Origin: Eublepharis macularius
Taxonomy: Eukaryota > Chordata > Lepidosauria > Squamata > Eublepharidae
Assembly: GCF_028583425.1 (NCBI RefSeq)
Contig: NC_072793.1
Location: forward strand, 58,843,028-58,907,027
Length of the DNA stretch: 64,000 bases
Direction of reading: 5' to 3'
Both the position numbers and the translations under genes were made by a program. Under the pieces are notes generated by a model. That model was not told the DNA's origin. It saw only the letters and a list, made by a program, of their open reading frames with translations, and did no database searches. Shown here in pieces: positions 43,204-53,409 of the stretch; position 1 is the stretch's first letter; each line of letters starts with the position of its first letter.

Positions 43204-44794
43204 TCATTATCTAAGGGGAAGAATCACATTTCCTCAAAATGCTATATTTTGATCTCTGAAGAAATGCAATGTACTTCCTGTACAACTTCTATCTTGAGTT
43301 GAGGAAAGCTGCTTGGGTTCCTACAAAGAAGCAATGATAGGTATGTATGTACTCTGTTCAAAGTGCCCACCTGGAAAGGCTCTTGCATTCAGTTTTAATT
43401 TAGTTAATCAAAGCGGTTACAATCGCAAATGTAAAAAAAAACGATTAAAAAAGAAACAAGGGGTTGAATCCAAATGTCATTTACTGCTGGCAGATGTCAA
43501 TTCAATCAGCATGATTTTTAGTGACCCCCCCACACACACACACATATTCCTAAACATCCCAAAATGCTTCTCCTGAGAGGCCTCCAGGAACTTCAGGAAC
43601 AGTGTAGCCATCTGCAGTGGGGAATTGGCAAACATTACTGATGTGTTTTGTTAGGTAGGTGTGGTGCTTCTAGGCAGAAAAAGAAAAAGGAAACGTTAAA
43701 ACCTCGCAGCCCTTCTAGTAAAAATTTTCACTTCAGAAATAGTACTTAAAATACAGTTTATGTAACTAAGAGAGGTAATAGGATAGAAAAAATATCCATG
43801 CAAAACTCAAACGTGTACAACGTGTACAACACAATTAAAGGTAAAACTCTTGGGAAACATTCCTAGTCTTTTCTGCAGGTTGGCTGGCTTTCTATGGTGC
43901 TGCTGCTTTAGATTTCAAAAGGCTACAACTCTTCTATTCTGCTCACGATGCTATGCTACTCTCTGCTCAAAAAAACACATCCTTCTCTTCAATATTTTCT
44001 ACCTTTCTCCTCAGAACCCTCTCCTGCCCAAATGTGTCTTTCCTCACTATTCTCATTAACATCCTTCTTACAGCCTTACAGAGACAACAATCCCTTTCCT
44101 TACAATTTTACCATGGGGGAGCAAACTCATACATAAGGATTAGCATTCTTTTTTATTTTAAAAGAAACATCGTTAGATTAGACCAGAGATTCTCCAACTT
44201 TTGAGAAAGGTAGTGAATGGCACCACAAAATGACCATCAAGGGGCAACAACCAACCACAAAATGGCTGCCAGGGAGGCAGTGACCATTCACAAAATGTTG
44301 GGACATTAGAAGCCAATTGTTCTTCTATGATGGAGGTAGATGTTTCTGAATGGGTGCTCCCCAAAAACCCAAACTGAAAACAATGGCATTGTTTCCATCA
44401 CAAGGACACTGTCACTATTTTAAAGTGATTTAAAAATGCTGCAAGAGTACAGAGCTTTCCCCCACCCCGCACCCCAGAACTTTTCAAGTGCCAAAACAGC
44501 TTCAAGGAGGGATGTCCCCAGCAGCTGTTTGGGTACTTGAAAAGGCATTGGGAGGGGGAGAGTTCCATGCCTTCGCAGCATTTTAAAATTCCTTTTAAAT
44601 GATGACAGCATCCTCATGGCCACTCCAAGACATATCTAGTTTGCCCCAAAGGTGATGCCTCCAGGGTTCTTCTGAACCATTTCCCATTCCAGTGAGGTGA
44701 AGGAAAGCCAGAGAAAAAAGTTTGCTTTGCTTTGGAGAAAAAAGTTGTCAGTGAGTAGTGGGTTATACCAATAGGTTAACTTGGCACAATATTG
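43204..44794. other. No gene recognised; CACAAAATG-repeat block
   Basis: A short (CA)n at 43530-43544. Three copies of CACAAAATG at 44222-44300 suggest an unclassified lizard repeat. Nothing coding. Confidence 0.45.
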
Positions 44795-45790
44795 TAATAA
44801 TGCGGCCATACATGGCAGCCGCGCAGCGGCTTTGGCCGTAGGGCCGAAGTTTGCCTCCTCAGAAGGAGGAGGAGACAGAACCTTTTCCTGGCCATCCAGG
44901 TCTTTGCCTTGGGGGGCAGAGTCAGAGCCGTTAGGTGTCTCCTCCCCCTTGAGGCTCAGAGTGGAACTACAAGTGACAAAAGTTTGGACACTTGTCAGCT
45001 TCCCTCAAGTTTTGATGGGAAATGTAGACAGCTTGGCGGAATGTTGGACAAGTGACAGTTGAAAAGTCCACTGGACAGCAGTCAGAGAGCCAAGCTGCAA
45101 GACTAGGATGCCTACATTTCCCATCAAAACTTGAGGGAAGCTGACAAGTGTCCAACCTGTGCCTTTTGTCACTTGTAGTTCCGCTCTCAGTTGCTCCGAG
45201 CAATCGGCCCACCCTCCTCTCCCTGTTTCAGTGCAGGATTAGCTGGTTGCTTTATTTGAGCCAGGTAGGAATTTTTTCCTGTTTTCCCTGATTGGCACAG
45301 GTGGGGAACCTTGTACTGAAGCAGAGGTTTGAGGCATTTTAGGTGTGGTGCCTTATAGGCTTCTCTTGGCAGGAGAAAGTCGGGAAATAGGGAGCGGGCT
45401 GGTGAGCACCCCTTTGGCAATTCCCCATTGGTGGGGAAATGGGGTCTGTCAGGAGGGATGGTATGCTTCATGGCTACCACCACCTGTGCAGACTGCCTCC
45501 AGGGAACCCCAGGTGCACGTCCTTCCCTCATGCTGTACAGCTGAGGCTTTAGGAACTTGAGGGGGGAACCCTTTGCCTGGCCAGCCGGGCTGAGGCCATT
45601 CCATGAATGGATCATGCCCGGGGCAGTGGGGCTTGCCCAGACAGGTCAAGGCAGAGGTCAGAGGTGACCCCATGGCTTGACCTGTACCGCCTAGTTTGCC
45701 TTTGCCACAGTTTAGTGTTGATGTTGTGTTTAATAAAGCGGCCATTTATACCAATGCTCTGTGTCTGTCTCATTCTTCCAACTGGGAGGG
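44795..45790 (+). mobile_element. Internally deleted Ngaro-like copy
   Basis: The 3' part (about 45360-45790) matches the 3' region of the element at 21115-21568 in the opposite orientation: GGGCTGGTGAGCACCC, CCCAGACAGGTCAAGGCAGA, TTGACCTGTACCGCC, AATAAAGCGGCC and terminal TTCCAACTGGGAGGGCA. No RT, recombinase or hydrolase sequence remains. Upstream GC-rich sequence at 44795-44960 and 45191-45340 is probably the element's 5' part, interrupted by the nested insertion. The 5' boundary is approximate. Confidence 0.65.
44961..45185. mobile_element. 225-bp inverted-repeat MITE nested in the Ngaro copy
   Basis: The left end AGTGGAACTACAAGTGACAA and right end TTGTCACTTGTAGTTCCGCT are inverted, and the pairing continues inward through GACACTTGTCAGCTTCCCTC and its inverse. 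It is flanked by a 5-bp direct repeat CTCAG (44956-44960, 45186-45190), a plausible target duplication. Confidence 0.8.
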
Positions 45791-46796
45791 CAATAGATTG
45801 CATTATACATTTTATTGGTTTATAGCATGAGGTATATAGGAAGCAGCATAACAGATGAATTAAGCTTTAAAAAAACCCAAGTCTTTATTGTGTGATACTT
45901 CACTTATCCATGTCCAGTATAAATTATTAAATATTCCTTCATGAAGAGTATACCCATTTGGAATATGCCTTCAATCTATTTTCTATTAAAATACTTTTTG
46001 ATTCAGTTTTTTTAAATGTTGTTAGTTTATAGATTATTAGACCAGGTTTACAGCTTGATTCACAATGAGGAACTGAAGTTCTTGAGTGTAAGATTATTTA
46101 AACCCAGTCCTCACAACAATTTCGACATGATTAATTCACTACAAAGTGACTTTTCCTGAATATTTGTTCTGGTGACCTTTTTCTTAATATACCCCCTTGT
46201 GGTGTGATCTTATATTTACTATTTTGTTAAGTGGTTTCCCAGGAAATAGTAAAGCCCTGACATTAGCATGTGAGAGTGTATTCAGAAGAAAGGCAAGGAA
46301 GAGTCCTGTTGTAGAGATTTTACCACATACAAAATCAATATGAGACTTAACTCTTAGTCCTGCTGATTTCTGTTTTAAAAGGGTTGTAGAAATGGTTGTT
46401 GGTGGTTTAAAATGGCAAACTAATGGATAGAGTAAAATATTGCAATTTGATCATTTATTTTATTTTCACCATGTACAATTTTGCTAAAAGTTTGACTTGC
46501 AGACTCAAACAAATATAAATTTACTCCAGTAGGTCTGATTTCCTTATGAACAGTTAAGAGCACAGGAAATCAGTCTCTAAAATCAAATTACTTTTCCCTC
46601 AAACAGTCCTGTAGTCTGCACAATTGTTCTTCTGAACAGCAGAGAGGATCAGATTTCACTGAAGTGACTGAGATGTTTTTCTTCAGGGATCAAATGCATT
46701 GAAATGGTATCCTAAACAAGTACCATCTGAAGAGGCATAAAACTGAAAGAGAAATGTTTGGTACTTTGTAAATTCTAGTAAATAACAGTGGTTCTG
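45791..46796. other. No gene recognised
   Basis: AT-rich unique-looking DNA. Confidence 0.5.
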
Positions 46797-47000
46797 TCCT
46801 GACCTAGATAGCCCAGGTAGGCCTGACTTTGTCAGATCTCAGAAGCTAAGTAGAGTCAGCCTTGGTTAGTAATTGGATGGAAGATTTCCAAAGAAGATGA
46901 GGGTTGCGATGCAGAGGAAGGCAATGTTAGTCTCTTGCCTTGAAAGCCCTATCAGAGCTCACCATAAGTCAGCTACAACTTGATGGTGCTTTCCACCATA
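46797..47000 (+). mobile_element. 5S-rRNA-derived SINE, full-length copy
   Basis: CAGATCTCAGAAGCTAAGTA (5S box A region) and TAATTGGATGGAAGATTTCC (box C, with GGGAGAC changed to GGAAGAT), followed by the typical body AGGAAGGCAATGTTAGTCTC and CCATAAGTCAGCTACAACTT. The altered box C probably weakens its promoter. Confidence 0.82.
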
Positions 47001-47130
47001 ACAGTGATTCCAAGTGGAAACAGCAGGATTGGACACCATGTGTGTGGCATTTGTGCAATTGTTCCTATGCTCATGCTGCAATAAATGGATGGGGAACTTG
47101 AAGAAAGGCAACTTTAAATAGAATAATGTG

Positions 47131-47146
47131 GTGGTGGTGGTGGTGG

Positions 47147-47191
<45 letters not shown>
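47131..47191. repeat. (GGT)n(GAT)n compound microsatellite
   Basis: Six GGT units followed by about 14 GAT units, about 130 bp downstream of the SINE. Confidence 0.97.
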
Positions 47192-47192
<1 letters not shown>

Positions 47193-49239
47193 ATCAGGAT
47201 TTCTGTACATTTGCTTCCATGCATAAAGTTGAAGGAAGTATGAAAAAGAGATTGCTAGTCATATGTACACCTACCGCTTTTGCAAATACTTTGAATTGTT
47301 AGATCTTTTTTTCCTGTGAAGGATAATGAGGGCTGAGGTGCAAGCATACTTTTTTGTGAATTTATTTTGTAGTGTCAGAAAGTGCCCCTCCCCCTACGTT
47401 AAAGCAATTCTTCAGTAATTGCTACAAATGTTCACAACAGTGTTTGCTACTGCAAGAAACATTGGCTTTCCTTGTTTTTAATGATGTCATGCTCCCAAAT
47501 CTGATTGGCTAAGTAGAATTGGGGCATCATCCTGTGCACAAAATGATTCCCACATGATTCTCACATGCAGATTTCATAAACGTTTGAAAGTCTCAAGCAT
47601 TGTTCTTCCCCTTTCCCCTGAGCAGAACATATTTTTTTCTGTTGTCACTTAGTGTGAAGGTAATAATTTTGTCCAAAGACAAGATAAAATCGTTCACACG
47701 TGCTGTAGGATTTCTACCAAAAATGGGGATTACATTCCAGAATTAGACTTTATTATAATTTTGTCTTGCTGCACATGCATTTGCAGATTGTCTAGCCCTA
47801 AAGATTTTGCATGAGAATCCTCACTTCATCCCAGAATAAATGAGAGAGTTAACGACAGTTCTCTCATTGAGATCAGACATGCCCTCTGCTTTGACTGGTG
47901 TTTAGGAAATATTCAGTGATTCTTTTTGTAGTTTGTAGCTGGGAAAAGAGCAACAACCTATTGCCTACATGGAGGGTGAATTCTACTCTGCCAGATCTAT
48001 TTTATGACTTTGGCTTTTGCTCTGCTTTCCTTGCCAGAGTCTCCATCAATCATTGGGATAGCCTTGCAGTGCTGATAAATTTTCTGTCCTAAATATAGAA
48101 GGATCCAACTCAAATATGATGTACACACTTGGATAGTTGTCAATATTGATTAAATAATACCATAACAAATAGGGCTTCATATTCTCAAAGATGAGAACTT
48201 TTGAAAAGTAGAGGATGCAGACAATTAATCATAATAAATTCCTTCTCTCATTTCCCAGTGCGTTGCTTCTGTGGAGGGTCTGTTCCCCAGGAAAAGAGGT
48301 TATAAACCCCAGATCACCAGAAATTTTATTTTCATCTGGTATAAATGATATGTATAATTAGTTTCTTTGCAATACTCTGAGGCTTAATTTGAGTCAGAGC
48401 TCTTTAGAAAGACAGAACTCTTATTTCCTTGAAGTGGTGGTGGAGGATGGCTGGCCGTGCCAAGGCAGGGAATGGACAGCCTGTTTCTGTTCAAATTCAT
48501 TCTTTAAAAACACCTTTTAAAGATACAGGAAACTTGACCTTCTTTGAGTCATTTTTTCTTTCAGCATGCCTGCTCTAAGAATTATTCTGAGTATATTGTT
48601 CATACATGAATTAAAATGAGGCTTGAGAGTACCTTTAAGCAGGTACAAAATCCACAGAGGGCCTGACAAAGTGTTACATGGTCATAACTGGATCTCCTTA
48701 AATTTCTTTTAACATTAAAAAGAATAGGGGGGATTTGAATTAGATCTGAAGTACTGATAGAGAGAGGGGTTAACCCCTTTTTTGCGCATTTATTGAGACT
48801 TTTCTGTATCCCTCATTTCATGGTGTAGCCATTTGCTACACCATGTTCGGCTTGCCAAAAGCCTGGGGAACCTCCTGCAGAATGCACAATGCATTTTAGG
48901 GGGGATGCAGCTGTGGGGGGAATCTCCAGCCCCTTTCTGTTTGTGCAAAGAGTCCAGCCTTGTGAGGAGCACTGGCGGGTGAGCAACAGGAAAGTCTATG
49001 ATGTCAACCACTTCTACAAGAGGCTCTTGGGAGGCACCCAGGTGATTGGTCACTATACCAGACAAGATGCCACACTTTATTTAATTTGTTACTAATCAGC
49101 AGTCTTACTGTGGCACCTGTTACAGTTTTAACATGTTGAATTCCCTTTCAGAACAATTTAATTTGTTTATCAATTTGCCATTATGGCTGCATTTCACTTC
49201 CATGGGAATGCTTAGTTAACACACTTTCATGGTGGAAAG
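47192..49239. other. No gene recognised
   Basis: A short AATGAGGCTTGAGAGTACCT segment at 48615 resembles Penelope-tail sequence. TGGTGTAGCCATTTGCTACACCA at 48822-48844 is a small palindrome. No domain-bearing frame. Confidence 0.45.
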
Positions 49240-49659
49240 TAGGGGTGTGCAAGCCAAAAAATTTCGGCTAAAGCTGAAAGCCGAAAGCCGAAAGAAGAAT
49301 CTCTTTCGAATAAGCCGAAAGCCGAAACCGCCAGCCGTTTCGGCTTTCGGCTTTTCAGCTTTGTTTCGGCTTTCTTTCGGCTTTCGGCTTTCAGCTTTTC
49401 AATGGGAAAATGCCTCCGTCTTCCCGGACGTATGGGGGAGGCATTTTCCCACCGAATCAGCCCAAAATTGGTGGGGACCTTCCTCTAACCCCTCTCTAAA
49501 AAAACCCCAAGTTTCAGACTGATTGGACTTTGGGGGGCCATGTTATGGCCCCCCAAAGCAGGTCCCCCTATCCTCCCATAAGAAAGCGAAGGAGCAGCAT
49601 ATTGTTAGCATGCTGCTGCTCATCTTCTTCATTATTTCCTATGGGGAAAAATGAAGAAG

Positions 49660-50165
49660 CAGGCTTCCTTTGCCAGGGGTGGCATTTTGCATGCAAAATG
49701 CCCCCTTACCCTCAGGGGCCCTTCTCCCACCCTTCCTCCCACCCCCCACCAAGGCTCAGCCTGCTCCCACTTGGGGGGGGGCATTTCATGGCCTCCCCAA
49801 GTAGGTGCTCTGCTCTCATCTCTACCACTGACAGCTGGGGGAGGCTTGTCTTGTCAGGGGTGGCATTTTGCATGCAAAATGCCCCCCAGCCCTCAGGAGC
49901 CCTTCTCCCACCCTTCCTCCCACCCCCCACCAAGGCTCAGCCTGCTCCCACTTGGGGGGGCCATTTCATGGCCTCCCCAAGTAGGTGCTCTAATCTCTAC
50001 CACTGACAGCTGGGGGAGGCTTGTCTTGCCAGGGGTGGCATTTTGCATGCAAAATGCCCCCCAACCCTCTGGGGCCCTTCTCCCACCCTTCCTCCCACCC
50101 CCCACCAAGGCTCAGACTGCTCCCACTTGGGGGGGCCATTTCATGGCCTCCCCAAGTAGGTCCTC
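49660..50165. repeat. About 180-bp minisatellite, left arm, 3 copies
   Basis: Each unit contains the 22-bp perfect palindrome made of GGCATTTTGCA and its inverse, at 49681-49702, 49862-49883 and 50038-50059. Units also carry CCCACCAAGGCTCAG and GGCCTCCCCAAGTAGG. Confidence 0.92.
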
Positions 50166-50659
50166 TCAGCCCCTAAAGTCCACCCCTTACAGCCCCACAC
50201 AAACCCAATTCCCCCCCAGCTGCCACACACAGACCCAAATCCCCACATTAGCCCGTCACAGACCCAAATCCACCCCCACCTGCCCCACACCCATAACCCC
50301 AGGAACAGGCTGGCAAAGGCCAGCCCTCTCCCTTTGTTCCCTATGCTGGGAACTTCTAAACTCTCTTTCCCTGGGCAATTCTGCACAGCCCAGGGGTGCC
50401 ACAACGGTGGGCACACTTCTGTGTGCCAGCTGGTCCCTGTGAAAGAGCACCTGAACCACAGACACCCTCCCTCAAATTCCCCCACCACCTACAGAGATGG
50501 CTGGCCAGCCAGCCCCATTGTTCCCTATGATGGGAACCAACTGCACAACAAAGAATAAAACACGAACAACACAAAATAAAATTTTTAAAAAATTATTTTC
50601 TCCCTTTCAAAGTACAAGTAGGCAAAGCATTATGACACATTACACCAGCAGTCCCCCAC

Positions 50660-51205
50660 ACAGAAAAATTAACAAAACTCACTTAACATCAGAGAATCAC
50701 AAAACACGATTCCTGTCAAAAACACTTTATTTCTTGAACAGCTTTAGGTTACACAGCAGGGGGGCACGCCAAAGGGCATGGCAGCAGTATCTTACACAAA
50801 AATAACACAACTCACTTAACATCAGAGAATCACAAAAGCACAATTCCTGTCAAAAACACTTTATTTCTTGAACAGCTTTAGGATACACAGCAGGGGGGTG
50901 CACCAAAGGGCATGATAGAAGTGTACTACACAAAATAATACAACCCACTTCACCGTTTTTGACAGCAGTTGTGTTTGTGTGATTCTCTGATGTGAAGTGA
51001 GTTGTGTTATTTTTATGTAGTACACTGCTTTCATGCCCTGTTGTGCCTTCCTACTGTGTAACCTAAAGCAGTTAAGGAAATAAAGTGCTTTTGACAGCAA
51101 TATTTTGGGGTGATTCTCTGATGTTAAGTGAGTTGTGTTATTTTTGTGTAAGATACTGCTGCCATGCCCTTTGGCGTGCCCCCCTGCTGTGTAACCTAAA
51201 GCTGA
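50660..51205. repeat. Inner inverted repeat at the centre of copy E
   Basis: A 140-bp unit (ACTTAACATCAGAGAATCAC, then CACTTTATTTCTTGAACAGC and TAGGTTACACAGCAGGGGGG) occurs twice to the left of about 50950 and twice inverted to the right (for example TGATTCTCTGATGTTAAGTG at 51111). The centre near 50945-50965 is a short unpaired loop. Confidence 0.85.
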
Positions 51206-51214
51206 GAGGGGCTG

Positions 51215-51900
51215 AGAGGACCTACTTGGGGAGGCCATGAAATGGCCCCCCCACGTGGGAGCAGGCTGAGCCTTGGTGGGGGTGGGAGGAGGGGTGGGAG
51301 AAGGGCCCCTGAGGGCTGGGGGGCATTTTGCATGCAAAAACCACCCCTGGCAAGACAAGCCCCCCCCCCCCAGCTGTCAGTGGTAGAGAAAAGAGCACCT
51401 ACTTGGGGAGACCATGAAATGCCCCCCCCCAAGTGGGAGCAGTCTGAGCCTTGGTGGGGGGTGGAAGGAAGGGTGGGAGAAGGGCCCCAGAGGGTTGGGG
51501 GGCATTTTGCATGCAAAATGCCACCCCTGGCAAGACAAGCCTTCCCCAGCTGTCAGTGGTAGAGAAAAGAGCACCTACTTGGGGAGGCCATGAAATGGCC
51601 CCCCCCAAGTGGGAGCAGGCTGAGCCTTGGTGGGGGGTGGGAGGAGGGGTGGGAGAAGGGCCCCTGAGGGCTGGGGGGCATTTTGCATGCAAAATGCCAC
51701 CCCTGGCAACACAAGCCTCCCCCAGCTGTCAGTGGTAGAGATGAGAGCAGAGCACCTACTTGGGGAGGCCATGAAATGCCCCCCCCCAAGTGGGAGCAGG
51801 CTGAGCCTTGGTGGGGGGTGGGAGGAAGGGTGGGAGAAGGGCCCCTGAGGGTAAGGGGGCATTTTGCATGCAAAATGCCACCCCTGGCAAAGGAAGCCTG
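51215..51900. repeat. About 180-bp minisatellite, right arm, 4 copies inverted
   Basis: The same unit on the opposite strand, with palindromes at 51322-51343 (imperfect), 51501-51522, 51677-51698 and 51858-51879. One unit more than the left arm. Confidence 0.92.
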
Positions 51901-52324
51901 CTTCTTCATTTTTCCCCATAGGAAATAATGAAGAAGATGAGCAGCAGCATGCTAACAATATGCTGCTCCTTCGCTTTCTTATGGGAGGATAGGGGGACCT
52001 GCTTTGGGGGGCCATAACTTGGCCCCCCAAAGTCCAATCGTTCTGGGGGTTTCTTAGAGAGGGGTTAGAGGAAGGTCCCCACCAATTTTGGGCTGATTCG
52101 GTGGGAAAATGCCTCCTCCAGACGTCCGGGAAGACGGAGGCATTTTCCCATTGAAAAGCTGAAAGCCGAAAGCCGAAAGAAGCCGAATCGTTTCGGCTTT
52201 TTTTCTTTCGGCTAGCCGAAACGTTTCGGCTTTCTCCTAAACGTTTCGGCTAACCCGAAAGAAGCCGAAACACTTTTGTTTCGGCTTTCTTTCGGCATTC
52301 AGAAAGCCGAAATGCACATCGCTA

Positions 52325-52474
52325 GTGGAGAGTGCTGTCTAGTCATAGTTGACTTATGGCAACCCTGGTGGGGTTTTCATGGCAGGAGACTAAGAGAGGT
52401 GGTTTGCCATTGCATGTGTCTGCAATACTGGTCTTCTCTGGAGGTCTCCCATCCAATTACTAACTAAGGCTGAC
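52325..52474 (-). mobile_element. 5S-rRNA-derived SINE, head truncated
   Basis: On the minus strand GTCAGCCTTAGTTAGTAATT, GGATGGGAGACC, then GCAATGGCAAACCACCTCTC and GTTGCCATAAGTCAACTATG. The tail meets the hAT element, whose target duplication lies in this SINE. The head ends at the LTR-like unit at 52475. Confidence 0.8.
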
Positions 52475-53380
52475 TGTGACGGACTCAGCTTCAGATGCTG
52501 AGATTTCCAATCAGAGAGTGGATGATTGACATGCGTCTCCCCCTCCCCCCCCCCCAATGTGGCTAGCCTGAAATGGCAGTTGGGGATGGAATGTTGGGGA
52601 AGCTGTCAGTTGGAGTTGGGGAGAAAACAAGGGAGTTGGAACCTGGCTTTAAACCAGAGAGGGTCAGCCAGAGAATCCTCTGTGTGAGGAAGAAATCTTT
52701 GTGAAGCACTGTTAGTCCTTGGACTAAAGTGGAAAAACCAGCACTAACTCCTGCTTAGACTTGAGAGATCTGGGAATTAAGTGGGCCAAGGAAGTGGGTA
52801 GAAAGGAGTCTCCCTTTCAGTGCCAGGAACAGGGTTATAGCTCATAACTATAACACATGCCCAGTATCTAGTAGGGTTTGTCTCAGTAGAGCACCCTTAA
52901 GTCTGGAGAGGAGGGAAAGTCGTGCTGTGTCTGTGCTTTGAAAGCAGAGCATTTGTGAAGCAGTGTCAACCTCTGAAAGAAGCCAGCAACCTAGTGTTAT
53001 ACCAAGTGCCTCACACCAGTGAAGTTTCTGTACAAAAACCTTTCTGTTACTTCTGTTCAAACAACTGCCTACCTGCTTTTTGATTTTAACCTTCTGTAAA
53101 TAAACCTTCTGCTACGTTTTGAACCTCCCCAAGCCTTGTGTGCCAGTTTCTGCTAAAGGAAAGCGCAACCCCCTGATCTGTCCCCCACTAAGACTTGGCT
53201 GGGTAACCATTTTTAATATTTCCTAAGGGTGGGACAAGAAGGAAAGTTGAAGCTTAACATCAACCATGCTACCAGAAGCTTCCCAGCCCAGTATACAGCT
53301 TCATAGGCTTAAAGAAGAGAAGTTTTACCTCAGGGTAGGGGAAGATCAGCCTAACCCTGAGTTGGACAGGGTTTGTGACA
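52475..53380 (+). mobile_element. Solo-LTR-like unit, about 906 bp
   Basis: It starts TGTGACGGACTCAGC and ends GGGTTTGTGACA (TG...CA). A polyadenylation signal AATAAA at 53099-53104 precedes a U5-like stretch (CCTTGTGTGCCAGTTTCTGC). No coding interior or second LTR is present, so it is a solo LTR, probably Ty3/gypsy-like. Its start lies within a 5S-SINE. No convincing target duplication (TGAC on the left, TAGC on the right). Confidence 0.6.
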
Positions 53381-53385
53381 TAGCC

Positions 53386-53409
53386 AATTAAGATATATAT
53401 ATCTTAATT
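53386..53409. repeat. Perfect 24-bp AT palindrome
   Basis: AATTAAGATATA followed by its exact inverse, just after the LTR-like unit. Confidence 0.85.

Larger units (their letters stand above)
49240..52324. mobile_element. Giant foldback hAT-type element, 3085 bp (copy E)
   Basis: Left end TAGGGGTGTGCA, right end TAGCGATGTGCA (minus strand). The duplication is GTGGAAAG (49232-49239) against GTGGAGAG (52325-52332). The outer arms (49240-50180 and 51206-52324) are inverted copies. Their outermost 150 bp are packed with GCCGAAA/TTTCGGC words, and further in they carry a 180-bp array. An inner inverted pair lies at 50660-51205. The segment 50180-50660 has no mirror. Non-coding; the many Pro-rich and Gly-rich frames are array by-products. 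It sits in the end of a 5S-SINE. Confidence 0.93.

Noticed and set aside
46797..47000. A 5S rRNA gene
   Set aside because: Only the head resembles 5S rRNA, it is mutated, and it continues into a SINE body.
49530..52030. Open frames up to 263 codons with repeated HAKCPP-type peptides
   Set aside because: By-products of the 180-bp inverted arrays; no protein family, same peptides on both strands.
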